Assembly: GCF_021560175.1 (NCBI RefSeq)
Contig: NZ_CP091110.1
Span: 3,276,001 to 3,340,000 of the forward strand
DNA from: Neobacillus drentensis
GTDB lineage: Bacteria > Bacillota > Bacilli > Bacillales > Cytobacillaceae
Length of the DNA: 64,000 nt
Direction: 5' to 3'
Of the stretch, positions 27,846 through 36,790 are shown piece by piece. Within the stretch, counting starts at the first letter, position 1. Each line of letters begins with the position of its first letter. The position numbers were made by a program, and so were the translations under genes. A model generated the notes under the pieces. The model was not told the origin of the DNA, made no database searches, and was given only the letters and a program-made list of their open reading frames with translations.

Positions 27846-28073
27846 TTAGCCTTGGTTGTTAGCCTCATCTTTCACTTCAGAACGAAACGATTCAATGCTT
27901 TCCCGTCTGCGTTCATTTTTTGCTTCGATTTGCTGTCTTTGTGTTTCACTATCTGTTAAAGCAAGTGATTCTTCCGCAGCTTCCATATTTTCAATGGTAT
28001 TGGTAATCATCGCTTGAAGCTTTTCAACGTTATCGCTGCGGTCATCAGGATTTGGTTTGTTGTTATAAGTCAT
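27846..28073 (-). CDS. tlp: Thioredoxin-like small acid-soluble spore protein Tlp
   Basis: A 75-residue spore protein matching Tlp of B. subtilis: KPNPDDRSDNVEKLQAMITN and later EAKNERRRESIESF. Tlp is a minor small acid-soluble protein made in the forespore and dispensable for growth. I start it at the ATG eight bases after GAGGAGGA, since a longer frame has no ribosome site. It sits between the AAA ATPase gene and sspN, all on the minus strand, as in the B. subtilis order. Confidence 0.95.
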   Translation of the reverse strand: MTYNNKPNPDDRSDNVEKLQAMITNTIENMEAAEESLALTDSETQRQQIEAKNERRRESIESFRSEVKDEANNQG

Positions 28074-28167
28074 CGTCAAATTCCTCCTCAAGGTGTATTT
28101 GGTACAGATATAGTTTGTAACGAGAAGCAAAATTTATCACAGGATTCAATGGTAACTTCAAACAAAA

Positions 28168-28197
28168 AGACCCGAAGGCCTAGGCCTGACGGGTCTT
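28168..28197 (-). terminator. Terminator of sspN
   Basis: AAGACCCG and CGGGTCTT form the stem, enclosing an inner GGCC-rich repeat; on the minus strand it is followed by TTTTGTTT. Confidence 0.75.
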
Positions 28198-28210
28198 ATA
28201 AATGGTTAAA

Positions 28211-28354
28211 TTATTCACCTTTTGTTTGAATGACTTGTGCATGCTTTCCAGAAGTATCATTCATTTTCTTTCCATTATTTCCACTAAAGCCTCTAGGTTG
28301 AGTACCTAAATGACTCGGTGTGTAAGCTTGAAAGTGTTTTTTTGGATTACCCAT
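28211..28354 (-). CDS. sspN: Small acid-soluble spore protein SspN
   Basis: A 47-residue basic, Asn/Gly/Lys-rich protein beginning MGNPKKHFQAYTPSHLGTQP and containing GNNGKKMNDTSGK. This matches SspN (SASP-N), a minor spore-core protein made in the forespore. It is followed by its own terminator and by tlp. The gene is shorter than most gene-finder limits. Confidence 0.9.
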   Translation of the reverse strand: MGNPKKHFQAYTPSHLGTQPRGFSGNNGKKMNDTSGKHAQVIQTKGE

Positions 28355-28419
28355 GTCCAATCCCCCCTTACTTACATTTTACCCATAAGGAGCCGAAGCA
28401 TGATTGGAAACAAATGTGA

Positions 28420-28551
28420 TTACTCTGCTTTACCGAGGCGTTTTTCTTCTAATCGCTGTTCAATTTTTTCCATAGCAGCACGATCTTTTAAAAGTTGTGA
28501 TTTATTTTCTAATACAAGTTCTGCAAATGAACGTTTTCTAGGCTTTCTCAT
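28420..28551 (-). CDS. fbpB: FbpB-family small basic protein
   Basis: A 43-residue basic protein, MRKPRKRSFAELVLENKSQ followed by LLKDRAAMEKIEQRLEEK, matching the FbpB family. In B. subtilis FbpB is a Fur-controlled protein that is thought to help the small RNA FsrA repress iron-rich proteins. The chosen ATG has GGTG six bases before it; an ATG four codons earlier is an alternative. It lies just upstream (in its own direction) of sspN. No clear Fur box was found by eye. Confidence 0.75.
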   Translation of the reverse strand: MRKPRKRSFAELVLENKSQLLKDRAAMEKIEQRLEEKRLGKAE

Positions 28552-28669
28552 TGGTTTCACCATCCTTATTTCCTATTCTAACAGCTATTATTCCCGGAAA
28601 CGGTTGCAATTATTACAACTTTTTGAAAATTTTAAGAAAAGCGGTACCTTTTAAATTGCAACAAAAAAA

Positions 28670-28691
28670 GACATTGATATAAACCAATGTC
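28670..28691. repeat. Left 22-bp target duplication of the IS1182-type element
   Basis: The 22 bases starting GACATTGATATAAACCAA are identical to those at 30247-30268. The unit is itself an inverted repeat (GACATTG/CAATGTC). On the minus strand this copy keeps the T-tract expected of the original terminator. Confidence 0.85.
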
Positions 28692-30246
28692 TCAGACTGT
28701 CGACAAATCCGAAAAAATTAAGGGTTTGTAGGCAGTCTTTTTTGTATAATTGGGATATAGATAATTTTTTTGAGGTGGATAAGATGTTAAGTAAGAATAC
28801 ACAGATAAATCGTGACCAATTAGAAATGATAGCTTTAGAACAACTTGTGCCGGCCAACCATTTAGTACGCAAGTTAGAAGCTTCTATTGATTTTTCATTT
28901 ATCTATCCCCTGGTTCAAGAAATGTATTCTACTGAAAGAGGACGCCCAAGCATTGATCCTGTGATATTAATTAAGATGGCATTCATCCAATACACCTTCG
29001 GTATTCGATCTATGCGAAGAACTATTGAAGAAATCGAAACAAATTTGGCTTATCGTTGGTTCTTAGGCTTTGGATTTTATGATAAAGTGCCTCACTTCTC
29101 TACCTTCGGTAAAAATTACGAACGACGTTTTAAAGATACAGATTTATTTGAACAGATCTTCTATCGTATTTTGAAGGAAGCCTCTGATAAGAAATTGATT
29201 AGTAGCGAGCATGTATTTATAGATTCAACCCATGTAAAAGCAAGTGCAAATAAACATAAATTCGAGAAGAAATTAGTTAGAAAAGAAACGAAAGCATACG
29301 AAGCAAGACTACAAGAAGAGATTAATAAAGACCGTGAAGAACATGATAAAAAGCCATTTCCACCAGATAAGTTTGAGAAAGAGGAATTTAAGGAAATAAA
29401 AAAAAGTACTACTGACCCTGAGAGTGGTTATTACGTAAAAGACGAGCGTACGAAACAGTTCGCATACTCATTCCATGCGGCCGCTGATCGAAATGGTTTT
29501 GTATTAGGGGCAATTGTAACTCCTGGGAATGTCCATGATAGTGTCATTTTCGAATCACTATTGGAAAAGGTAATCGAGAAACAAGGAAAACCTTCTGCTG
29601 TTGCTGCTGATGCTGGATATAAAACACCTGCTATTGCCCAATACATATTTGAAAATGATATGACACCTGCTTTACCTTATACTCGCCCTCGTACGAAAGA
29701 GGGGTACATGAAAAAATATGAATATGTTTATGATGAATACTACGATTGTTATATCTGTCCGCAAGGACAAGTATTGAAGTATGCAACTACGACGAAGGAA
29801 GGCTACCGTCAATACTTCTCTAATCCGATTGAATGTGAAAAATGTCCCTTACTTTCAAAATGCACGCAGAGTAAGGAACATAAAAAACTCATTCAGCGTC
29901 ATGTCTGGGAACACCATATAGAAGAAGCCGAATATCTTCGTTCGACACAAGAGAATAAAAGCATTTACGCAAAACGCAAAGAAACCATTGAACGTGTTTT
30001 TGCAGATGCCAAGGAAAAGCATGGTATGCGTTGGACAACCTTAAGAGGCCTAAAAAAATTGTCCATGCAAGCGATGCTTACTTTTGCTGCCATGAATTTA
30101 AAAAAGATGGCCAATTGGACTTGGATAAGTCCAGAAATGGCGTAGCAATAAGCATAGGATAGGCCTAACTTTTGCTCTTACGAGCAAAAAAACAACAAAA
30201 AGACACCCAGATTGGCACATCCGGATGCCTTTTGTCTACAATCTGA
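28692..30246. mobile_element. IS1182-family insertion sequence
   Basis: A complete element of about 1555 bp. Its ends are imperfect inverted repeats, TCAGACTGTCGACAAA on the left and TCAGATTGTAGACAAA (reverse complement of the right end), 14 of 16 bases matching. It is bounded by 22-bp identical direct repeats that together formed a terminator hairpin between the yneN-like and fbpB genes. It carries one transposase gene and no accessory genes. Intact ORF, intact ends and perfect duplication suggest a recent insertion. Confidence 0.9.
28784..30145 (+). CDS. IS1182-family transposase
   Basis: A 453-residue DDE transposase. The N-terminal region (PANHLVRKLEASIDFSFIYPLV, GRPSIDPVILIKMAFIQYTFGIRSMRRTIEEI) is the IS1182/DUF772 type. 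The catalytic DDE-type core is seen around FIDSTHVKASANKH, AVAADAGYKTP and the C-terminal KRKETIERVFADAKEKHGMRW. The four cysteines near CYICPQG and CEKCPLLSKC form the zinc-like motif of the family. It starts at the ATG after GAGGTGG. No frameshift or stop interrupts it. Confidence 0.95.
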   Translation: MLSKNTQINRDQLEMIALEQLVPANHLVRKLEASIDFSFIYPLVQEMYSTERGRPSIDPVILIKMAFIQYTFGIRSMRRTIEEIETNLAYRWFLGFGFYDKVPHFSTFGKNYERRFKDTDLFEQIFYRILKEASDKKLISSEHVFIDSTHVKASANKHKFEKKLVRKETKAYEARLQEEINKDREEHDKKPFPPDKFEKEEFKEIKKSTTDPESGYYVKDERTKQFAYSFHAAADRNGFVLGAIVTPGNVHDSVIFESLLEKVIEKQGKPSAVAADAGYKTPAIAQYIFENDMTPALPYTRPRTKEGYMKKYEYVYDEYYDCYICPQGQVLKYATTTKEGYRQYFSNPIECEKCPLLSKCTQSKEHKKLIQRHVWEHHIEEAEYLRSTQENKSIYAKRKETIERVFADAKEKHGMRWTTLRGLKKLSMQAMLTFAAMNLKKMANWTWISPEMA

Positions 30247-30268
30247 GACATTGATATAAACCAATGTC
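30247..30268. repeat. Right 22-bp target duplication of the IS1182-type element
   Basis: Identical to 28670-28691. It lies 2 bp past the stop of the yneN-like gene. This hairpin copy is followed on the minus strand by IS sequence instead of a T-tract, so it may terminate poorly. Confidence 0.85.
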
Positions 30269-30270
30269 TT

Positions 30271-30807
30271 CTAATTCAATTGCTGGGTAAATTTTTTCAT
30301 GTTCTCAAGCTTCATTGAGCCTGTATATTTGTTCTGAATGATCCCTTTGCTGTTGATAAAATAGGTCGTCGGGATCGACAGAATTTGATAGGCTTCATTT
30401 ACTTTGTCTTCTGCATCTAGCAGGATGGGAAACGTGATTTTATTTTCATTCACAAATCCTTGTACATCTAATTGAGGGTCGATATTAACCGCTAAAATCA
30501 CGGTATCCTTGTTCAATTGTTTAGAAAATTGCTCCATTTCCGGCATCTCCGCTTTACAAGGCGGGCACCAGGTTGCCCAGAAGTTAAGCATCACTTTTTT
30601 TCCTTTTAAGTCCGAGAGCTTTACGGTGTCTCCGGTTAACGTTTTTAATTCAAAATCAGGTGCTGCAGCTCCGATGGAAAGTCCTTCTTTTGCTGCCGAT
30701 GCTTCGGTCGCCGTTTTCGGAGCTTCAGTCTTTTTATCCATTGCTTGAACAATCGCTACTGTCAGTAAACTTACAAGTACGACAGCGGCAATCACTTTTT
30801 TAATCAT
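30271..30807 (-). CDS. Membrane-anchored thioredoxin-like protein (TlpA/ResA type)
   Basis: A 178-residue exported thioredoxin with a signal anchor (about residues 5-23) and an AhpC/TSA-Redoxin domain. The redox motif WATWCPPCKAEMPEM and the cis-proline segment LSIPTTYFINSKG are complete. It probably reduces disulfides in exported proteins or cytochromes. AAAGGAGG precedes the ATG. It occupies the place of yneN between citB and sspN in B. subtilis. The IS element now sits directly downstream, in its terminator. Confidence 0.88.
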   Translation of the reverse strand: MIKKVIAAVVLVSLLTVAIVQAMDKKTEAPKTATEASAAKEGLSIGAAAPDFELKTLTGDTVKLSDLKGKKVMLNFWATWCPPCKAEMPEMEQFSKQLNKDTVILAVNIDPQLDVQGFVNENKITFPILLDAEDKVNEAYQILSIPTTYFINSKGIIQNKYTGSMKLENMKKFTQQLN

Positions 30808-30900
30808 CCCGGAACCTCCTTTGTTTCATCTTCTGCTATAACGATTTTACACTATAAACTCAGTTGAAACAAAATAACTGTATGCCAAAGTTGTGACATT

Positions 30901-32628
30901 TTATTTTTTTAGTTCTCTTTTTTGTTTAAGAAGAAGGTTAAATTCTCGGTCTAAAAGGGGATATTGCGGATCCTTTTGATCCATCATCGATAATTGTCCT
31001 AAAATAACAGCAATCTTGTTATCAATAAGTAATAATGCTTCTTCGTTCGTTTCAGGATTCTTAACGGGATTTAAATATTCATCTGGTTTCTTTTCGACCC
31101 GCTTCACCTTCTTACCATCAAAAACAAGCAAACGATCACATAGTTTATTTAGAAAATAATAATCATGGGATACCGTAATAATTGTCCCAGTAAACGCAGA
31201 TAATGTTTTTTCAAGCTGCTCTCTGCTTGGTAAATCTAAATGATTGGTTGGTTCATCAAGAATCAGCACATCGTATTCTTTCATCAACATATCAGTCAGC
31301 TTTACCCTTGTTCGTTCGCCGGGACTTAAGGTCCCAATTGGCTTAATAATCAATTGTTCTTTCAGACCTAAGTTAGCTAGCAAAGTTCTGGCTCGATAGA
31401 GACAATCGCGCTCCGTATACCCAAGAACTTCTAACGCTGTTTTATCGGCAGGCAGATCGTCCACATCTTGACTTAAATAAGCAATTTGGAGGGAATCGCT
31501 TTTCCAAATCTCCCCTTTGAAGCGAGGCTCCTCCCCTAATAGGATTTTAATTAAGGTGGTTTTCCCACAGCCGTTATCGCCGAGTAAGCCCAGCCGCTCA
31601 CCGTGATTAATGTAGAACTGTGTATCTTTAAAAAGGACTTGATCCGCCGCAAATTCTATTGCCAAATTCTTTGCCTCGATGATTCGTTTCCCTCTTTTCC
31701 CGCTTGCATCGAACTGGAATTTCACCGTTACTTCTTCAGCAGGCTTTTCGATCCTGTTTTTCGTTAATTCACTTTCTAACCGTTTCATTTTGGATTTAAT
31801 TTGGCTGTCCCGTTTTTTCGCTTTTACACGGTGATATTCTTTTATGCCATTTTGCCTTTTGGTCGGACCTGAACCATTCTTGGTGGAATCTCGGTGCGCT
31901 TTGTCGGACCAGGACTTTAATTGCTGCATTTGCGATTCTACCTTTTCGATCTGACGCTGTTGGACGTTATAATCATGCCGTTGGCTCTCGATCCTTTTTT
32001 GTTTTTCGAGCAGATAATCGCTGTAGTTCCCATTGTAAAAAGAAAGCTTGCTATTTTCTAATTCAATGATTTGAGTGATTGCTTGATCTAAGAAATGGCG
32101 GTCATGCGAAATGATGAAAACCGCGCCGGCAAAGCTTCCTATTTCAGCTATAAGCCAGTTAATCCCTTTAAAATCTAAATGATTGGTTGGTTCATCTAAG
32201 ATTAACAGGTCAGGCTTTGATGCCCAGATGTTAGAAAGAGCCAGTTTTAACTTTTCTCCTCCACTTAAATGCAGAAGTCGCTCGGGATTCCAGTCATAGG
32301 CTTTGTTGAGACCTAATTCCTTTGTATATTGGTATAGGTCCTTATCCACATAGGAGTGTATTTGACCAAATTCATTTACCTCATACTCAATCGATTGTGA
32401 CAAGTAACCTATTTTTAGGTGATCAGCAATTTCAATCATTCCCGCATCAGGACTCAGTTTTCCAAGCAGAAGTTTGGCCAGAGTTGTTTTCCCTGAGCCA
32501 TTACTTCCGACAAGTCCAATTCGATCCCCCATTTTGATATCAAATTGGAGATTTTCAAGAACCTTTCTTAATTGAAAGCTCTTATCCAAACCCTTTACTC
32601 TTAACATGACTTTTTGATTAGTATGCAT
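30901..32628 (-). CDS. ABC-F protein (Vga/Vml-type ribosome protection family)
   Basis: A 575-residue cytosolic protein with two ATPase domains and no membrane segments. Domain 1 has GSNGSGKTT, signature LSGGEKLK and LILDEPTNHLD; domain 2 has GDNGCGKTT, LSPGERTR and LILDEPTNHLD. Between them is a charged linker with KRQNGIKEYHRVKAKKRDSQ, as in antibiotic-resistance ABC-F proteins that displace drugs from the ribosome; the C-terminal extension is also typical. It resembles Vga/VmlR-type more than housekeeping Uup/EttA. The ribosome site is inside a hairpin in the leader, implying drug-induced expression. Confidence 0.85.
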   Translation of the reverse strand: MHTNQKVMLRVKGLDKSFQLRKVLENLQFDIKMGDRIGLVGSNGSGKTTLAKLLLGKLSPDAGMIEIADHLKIGYLSQSIEYEVNEFGQIHSYVDKDLYQYTKELGLNKAYDWNPERLLHLSGGEKLKLALSNIWASKPDLLILDEPTNHLDFKGINWLIAEIGSFAGAVFIISHDRHFLDQAITQIIELENSKLSFYNGNYSDYLLEKQKRIESQRHDYNVQQRQIEKVESQMQQLKSWSDKAHRDSTKNGSGPTKRQNGIKEYHRVKAKKRDSQIKSKMKRLESELTKNRIEKPAEEVTVKFQFDASGKRGKRIIEAKNLAIEFAADQVLFKDTQFYINHGERLGLLGDNGCGKTTLIKILLGEEPRFKGEIWKSDSLQIAYLSQDVDDLPADKTALEVLGYTERDCLYRARTLLANLGLKEQLIIKPIGTLSPGERTRVKLTDMLMKEYDVLILDEPTNHLDLPSREQLEKTLSAFTGTIITVSHDYYFLNKLCDRLLVFDGKKVKRVEKKPDEYLNPVKNPETNEEALLLIDNKIAVILGQLSMMDQKDPQYPLLDREFNLLLKQKRELKK

Positions 32629-32631
32629 AAA

Positions 32632-32665
32632 AAAACTCCCTTCATGTGAACCTGAAAGAGAGTTT
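32632..32665 (-). terminator. Attenuator hairpin overlapping the ABC-F ribosome site
   Basis: On the minus strand AACTCTCTTTC and GAAGGGAGTT pair and are followed by TTTTTTT and then the ATG of the ABC-F gene. The hairpin is a terminator and also contains the GAAGGGAG ribosome site. Attenuators are a known way of regulating vga/vml-type genes. Confidence 0.65.
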
Positions 32666-32769
32666 TATGTCCTATATAGTTCCATACCAAAAATACAGCA
32701 CCAAATAAACCTATAACAGGTTACGGTGTTTTCAGTAAAAACGATTAGGGCATAAACGGACAGACTCAT
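32665..32769 (-). CDS. Candidate leader peptide of the ABC-F gene
   Basis: A 34-codon frame, MSLSVYALIVFTENTVTCYR onward to MELYRT, ends at a TAA touching the base of the attenuator hairpin. Its place suggests that ribosome stalling on it would affect the hairpin, as in known macrolide/lincosamide leaders. The upstream ribosome site (AGAATAGG directly before the ATG) is weak, so this is tentative. Besides this peptide the leader region between citB and the ABC-F gene shows no other ORF. Confidence 0.4.
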   Translation of the reverse strand: MSLSVYALIVFTENTVTCYRFIWCCIFGMELYRT

Positions 32770-32913
32770 CCTATTCTACAGGTTCAACTTTTTCCTATTC
32801 GAAAAAATGTGCTGAAAGATAGGATTATAATTTCATCGGCCCTTTGTTCATTCCCTTACGTTTGATAGTTCCATTTTATTGAATAAGAGCTAATTTTGTC
32901 AATCCTTACATAA

Positions 32914-32943
32914 AAACACCATGCCTATTTTAGACATGGTGTT
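32914..32943 (-). terminator. Terminator of citB
   Basis: AACACCATG and CATGGTGTT form the stem; on the minus strand it is followed by TTTTATG. A second short palindrome, AGCGCCTAGGCGCT, lies between it and the citB stop. Confidence 0.7.
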
Positions 32944-33000
32944 AAGATTATTCCATAGAAATTAGTTTAACCATAGCGCCTAGGCGCTTTTGCTTTCTAA

Positions 33001-35706
33001 TTAAGCTTGTAATTTTTCACGAAGAACCATTGGTAAAATGCCGCCGTGACGATAGTAATCAATTTCAACTTCAGAGTCGAAACGAACAAGAACTTCGAAT
33101 TCTTTCTTGTTGCCAGCTTCGTCTGTAGCTGTCACTTTTAATAGATCACGCGGTTTTACATTTTCATCTACGTGAACTTCGAACGTTTCTTTACCAGTTA
33201 ACCCGATTGATTCAGCGTTGTCGCCTTCTTTGAATTGAAGTGGAAGTACGCCCATTAATACAAGGTTTGAACGGTGAATACGCTCAAAGCTTTCAGCAAG
33301 AACTGTTTTAATGCCAAGAAGGTTTGTACCTTTCGCAGCCCAGTCACGTGATGAGCCCATTCCGTAATCTTTACCAGCAAGAACCATTAATCCAGTTCCA
33401 TCAGCTTTATACTGCATGCAAGCATCATAGATGGACGTAACTTCGCCAGTTGGCCAGTAAGTCGTGAAGCCGCCTTCTGTACCTGGTGCGATTTGGTTAC
33501 GAATACGAATGTTCGCGAAAGTTCCGCGCATCATGACTTCATGGTTACCACGGCGGGAACCGTAAGAGTTGAAGTCACGTGGCTCGACGCCTTTTTCTAA
33601 TAAATACTTACCAGCTGGAGTATTTTTACCAATTGCTCCTGCAGGCGAGATATGGTCAGTCGTAACGGAATCACCGAACTTACCAACGACACGAAGGCCT
33701 GATAATGGTTCAACTGTACCTGGTTCAGGTGATAACCCTTCAAAGAATGGCGGGTTCGCAATGTAAGTGGAATTTTCATCCCAAGTGTATAGTGGTTCAT
33801 TGCTTGTTTTGATTGCGTTCCAACGCTCGTTGTCACCGAAAACATTCTCGTATTCTCTACGGAATAATTCTGGTGTAACCGTGCGTTTAACCACATCATT
33901 TACTTCAGCTGTTGATGGCCAAATATCCTTGAAGAATACATCATTGCCATCTTTATCTTTACCAATTGCTTCAGAAGCAAAGTCGATGTTTACGGTACCA
34001 GCAAGGGCGTAAGCAACCACTAATGGCGGTGAAGCAAGATAGTTAGCTTTTACAAGCGGGTGAATACGTCCTTCGAAGTTACGGTTACCTGAAAGAACCG
34101 ATGTTACTAAAAGATCGTTTTCCGCGATTGTTTTTTCAATTTCTTCTTTTAATGGACCGGAGTTACCGATACATGTTGTACAACCATAACCTACAAGGTT
34201 AAAGCCGATTTGCTCTAGGTACGGCAGTAAGCCAGAGTCACGTAGGTAACCTGTTACAACCTTTGAACCTGGTGCTAAAGAAGTTTTAACGAATTTAGGA
34301 ACTTCCATTCCGAGTTCAACCGCTTTTTTCGCAACAAGACCTGCACCAACTAGAACATATGGGTTTGATGTGTTTGTACAGCTAGTGATCGATGCAATAG
34401 CAACCGCACCCGTTTTAATGGCAGCTTCATCGCCATTCGTAAATTTAACCACTGCTGACTTCTCAAGCTCATCTGTTTGTAAGCCGAAGCCTTGGTTTCC
34501 TTGTGGAGCAGAAACAGCCTTCACGAATTCACCTTTCATTTGTGAAAGAGGAATTAAATCTTGAGGACGTTTAGGTCCTGAAAGGTTTGCTTCAATCTCT
34601 GCAAGGTCAATTTCAATAACATCTGTATAAACAGGTTCAAAAGAAGGATCAAAGAATAAGCCGTTTGCTTTGCAGTACTCTTCTACAACCTTCACTTGCT
34701 CCTCGTCACGTCCAGTTAAGCGCATATAAGCAAGTGACTCGTCGTCAATCGCGAAGAATCCACAAGTTGCGCCGTATTCAGGAGCCATGTTGGCAATCGT
34801 AGCACGGTCTGCAAGTGGTAATGAAGGTACTCCAGGTCCGAAATACTCAACGAATTTGCCTACTACACCATGTTTACGAAGTACTTGCGTTACTTTCAAT
34901 GCAAGGTCAGTTGCCGTTGCACCGTTTGGAAGTTCTCCAGTTAACTTCACCCCGACCACTTCTGGTACAGGGAAGTACGAAGGCTGTCCAAGCATTCCAG
35001 CTTCTGCTTCGATACCGCCAACACCCCAGCCAAGTACGCCAAGTCCGTTGATCATCGTTGTATGTGAGTCAGTTCCTACTAATGTATCAGGATATGTTTC
35101 TAGTTCTCCATCAACCTCAGCGACATGAACAACATCTGCCAAGTACTCAAGGTTTACTTGGTGGACGATTCCTGTTGCAGGCGGAACGGCACGATAGTTG
35201 TTAAATGATTTTTGTGCCCAGCTTAAGAACTGGTAACGTTCAGCATTCCGTTCAAATTCGTAATCCATGTTGATTTTTAAAGAATCAGAAGATCCATAAG
35301 CATCAACTTGGACAGAGTGGTCGATTACAAGATCAACCGTTTTCTCAGGATTAATTTTGTCTGGGTCTCCGCCAAGGTCAGCCATTGCTTTTCTTAAAGA
35401 AGCAAGGTCAACTACTGCTGGAACACCAGTAAAGTCTTGAAGGATAACACGTGCTGGCTTGAATGGAACATCCACTTCTTTTAGCTCAGCCGTTCCCCAT
35501 TTTGCTAAGTTTTCAACATGTTCTTTTGCGATTACGCGGCCATCGTATTGTCGAAGTACAGATTCAAGTAATACTTTCACGGAGTAAGGCAATTTCGATA
35601 CATTGCCAATGCCTGCTTCTTCTAAAGCATTTAAACGGTAGTAGTGGTAGCGTTTGCCGTTCACCTCAAAGGAAGAACGGGCCTTAAATACGTCGTTTTT
35701 TACCAT
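33001..35706 (-). CDS. citB: Aconitate hydratase
   Basis: Iron-sulfur enzyme of the TCA cycle that converts citrate to isocitrate; in B. subtilis the apo form also binds RNA. The 901-residue protein has the AcnA layout: an early [15 protein letters not shown] region, [19 protein letters not shown], the cluster cysteines in [12 protein letters not shown] and [14 protein letters not shown], and a C-terminal swivel domain with [16 protein letters not shown]. The start has GGGGGAA before the ATG. It stands between the sspO gene and the yneN-like gene as in B. subtilis. Confidence 0.97.
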   Translation of the reverse strand: MVKNDVFKARSSFEVNGKRYHYYRLNALEEAGIGNVSKLPYSVKVLLESVLRQYDGRVIAKEHVENLAKWGTAELKEVDVPFKPARVILQDFTGVPAVVDLASLRKAMADLGGDPDKINPEKTVDLVIDHSVQVDAYGSSDSLKINMDYEFERNAERYQFLSWAQKSFNNYRAVPPATGIVHQVNLEYLADVVHVAEVDGELETYPDTLVGTDSHTTMINGLGVLGWGVGGIEAEAGMLGQPSYFPVPEVVGVKLTGELPNGATATDLALKVTQVLRKHGVVGKFVEYFGPGVPSLPLADRATIANMAPEYGATCGFFAIDDESLAYMRLTGRDEEQVKVVEEYCKANGLFFDPSFEPVYTDVIEIDLAEIEANLSGPKRPQDLIPLSQMKGEFVKAVSAPQGNQGFGLQTDELEKSAVVKFTNGDEAAIKTGAVAIASITSCTNTSNPYVLVGAGLVAKKAVELGMEVPKFVKTSLAPGSKVVTGYLRDSGLLPYLEQIGFNLVGYGCTTCIGNSGPLKEEIEKTIAENDLLVTSVLSGNRNFEGRIHPLVKANYLASPPLVVAYALAGTVNIDFASEAIGKDKDGNDVFFKDIWPSTAEVNDVVKRTVTPELFRREYENVFGDNERWNAIKTSNEPLYTWDENSTYIANPPFFEGLSPEPGTVEPLSGLRVVGKFGDSVTTDHISPAGAIGKNTPAGKYLLEKGVEPRDFNSYGSRRGNHEVMMRGTFANIRIRNQIAPGTEGGFTTYWPTGEVTSIYDACMQYKADGTGLMVLAGKDYGMGSSRDWAAKGTNLLGIKTVLAESFERIHRSNLVLMGVLPLQFKEGDNAESIGLTGKETFEVHVDENVKPRDLLKVTATDEAGNKKEFEVLVRFDSEVEIDYYRHGGILPMVLREKLQA

Positions 35707-36031
35707 TTGTAATTCCCCCTGTTCGTTGTTTCTCCATAATTAAATGAAAAGTCTTGAAAGTTTGAATTTTCCCATTCATCTTCACTTTTCTCACAATTCT
35801 TATCTTAATACAACCTATTACATAAGTAAATAACAAGAAAGTTATTGTGATTGATAAGTTTTTCTTATGTTTTTTATGTATTTTGTTCAGAATATTTCGT
35901 GAATCTCAACTACACAAGAGTTAATTTAGAATTTTAGGAAAATACGCTTTCATTAATATTATCGCAAAAAACTTTTATTTTGTCATTAATTAAGTAAAGG
36001 AGGAAATATTAAAGGACAGGAGGTGATGGGC
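35707..36031. other. 325-bp citB/sspO intergenic promoter region
   Basis: AT-rich divergent region that must hold the citB promoter (minus) and the forespore promoter of sspO (plus). Apart from the dyad at 35854-35868 I see no structured element. Confidence 0.5.
35854..35868. promoter_or_regulatory. Candidate CcpC dyad upstream of citB
   Basis: ATAAGTTTTTCTTAT is a perfect 5-bp inverted repeat about 150 bp upstream of the citB start. CcpC represses citB in B. subtilis through an ATAA/TTAT-type dyad; assignment here is by analogy of sequence and position. Confidence 0.4.
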
Positions 36032-36184
36032 ATGGTAAAACGTAAGTCTAATCATGTAATTCCAGGGATGAATGCGGCAAAAGGTCAAGGTAAAGGCGCT
36101 GGCTTTAATGAGGAATTTGCCAGTGAGCCGGAACTAACTGCAAAAGAAAGAATGAACAATAAAAAACGAAAGAAAAATCAATAA
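36032..36184 (+). CDS. sspO: Small acid-soluble spore protein SspO
   Basis: A 50-residue basic protein, [20 protein letters not shown] onward to NNKKRKKNQ, matching SspO (CotK) of B. subtilis. It is a minor spore-core protein made under forespore control. The ribosome site AGGAGGTG is eight bases from this ATG; an earlier ATG is too close to it. The terminator at 36194-36220 follows. Confidence 0.93.
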   Translation: MVKRKSNHVIPGMNAAKGQGKGAGFNEEFASEPELTAKERMNNKKRKKNQ

Positions 36185-36193
36185 CAAAGAAAA

Positions 36194-36220
36194 CTGCAGT
36201 GCCTGAATCAGGCGCTGCAG
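36194..36220 (+). terminator. Hairpin after sspO
   Basis: CTGCAGTGCCTGA and TCAGGCGCTGCAG form a 13-bp stem with one mismatch and almost no loop. It lacks a T-tract, so it may stabilise mRNA as much as terminate. Confidence 0.55.
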
Positions 36221-36232
36221 CTGGACGATAGT

Positions 36233-36260
36233 AAAGCAGGAGGATCTCCCTCCTGCTTTT
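36233..36260 (-). terminator. Terminator between sspO and the 89-residue gene
   Basis: AAAGCAGGAGG and CCTCCTGCTTT form an 11-bp stem overlapping the stop of the minus-strand gene, with T residues on the plus strand. Confidence 0.7.
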
Positions 36261-36529
36261 TAGTCTTCTTGATTCACTTCGGATACCATCGTTTGAAGAT
36301 CTTGCTGAAAACGTTCTAATTGTGCTTTCTGGTGTTCTGAAGCGACCTCAAGGGCATTTTCTATCTGTTGGTAAGCCTCATTCACTTCATCCTTTAAATG
36401 CTTGAGCTGATGACCATAGCTGGCACTGTCACTCACAATGGTTTCATATAGGCCTTGAGCATTTTCGTATCCTTGCTGTGCCGCTTGAAAAGCTTGTTGT
36501 TTGTCTTTATTATAAGGATATTTTTGCAT
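36260..36529 (-). CDS. Unknown 89-residue helical protein between sspO and sspP
   Basis: A small, Gln/Glu-rich, probably all-helical protein (MQKYPYNKDKQQAFQAAQQG, ENALEVASEHQKAQLERFQQ) that I do not recognise. The heptad-like spacing of hydrophobic residues suggests a coiled coil. AAGGAG lies 11 bases before the ATG. Its place between two spore-protein genes in the opposite orientation hints at a sporulation role, but that is only context. Confidence 0.65.
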   Translation of the reverse strand: MQKYPYNKDKQQAFQAAQQGYENAQGLYETIVSDSASYGHQLKHLKDEVNEAYQQIENALEVASEHQKAQLERFQQDLQTMVSEVNQED

Positions 36530-36640
36530 TTTTCATTCCACTCCTTCATTTTATATACCGTTAAATTGCACAGAAAAATACAATTTATTCAGCATAAAAA
36601 CACTTATTGACTGCATCCTAACAAGTAGGAGGGATGAATG

Positions 36641-36781
36641 ATGGTTAACAAAAATGATGGAAAAGATATGCGTAAAAATGCTCCAAAACAATCCGGCCAG
36701 CCGGAACCAATGAGTGGTTCTCATAAAGTGAAGAACCGTAACCATTCACGAAATAACCATAACCCTGGACACGATATGTAA
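36641..36781 (+). CDS. sspP: Small acid-soluble spore protein SspP
   Basis: A 46-residue basic protein, [20 protein letters not shown] followed by [15 protein letters not shown] and a His/Asn-rich tail, matching SspP (CotL) of B. subtilis. It is a minor spore-core protein. The ribosome site AGGAGGG favours the second of two adjacent ATG codons. In B. subtilis sspP and sspO are adjacent; here an inverted 89-residue gene separates them. Confidence 0.93.
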   Translation: MVNKNDGKDMRKNAPKQSGQPEPMSGSHKVKNRNHSRNNHNPGHDM

Positions 36782-36790
36782 AAGAACAAA

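Noticed and set aside
32322..32537. Plus-strand ORFs inside the ABC-F, citB and parE genes
   Set aside because: They lie opposite to conserved genes, lack ribosome sites and have no recognisable content.
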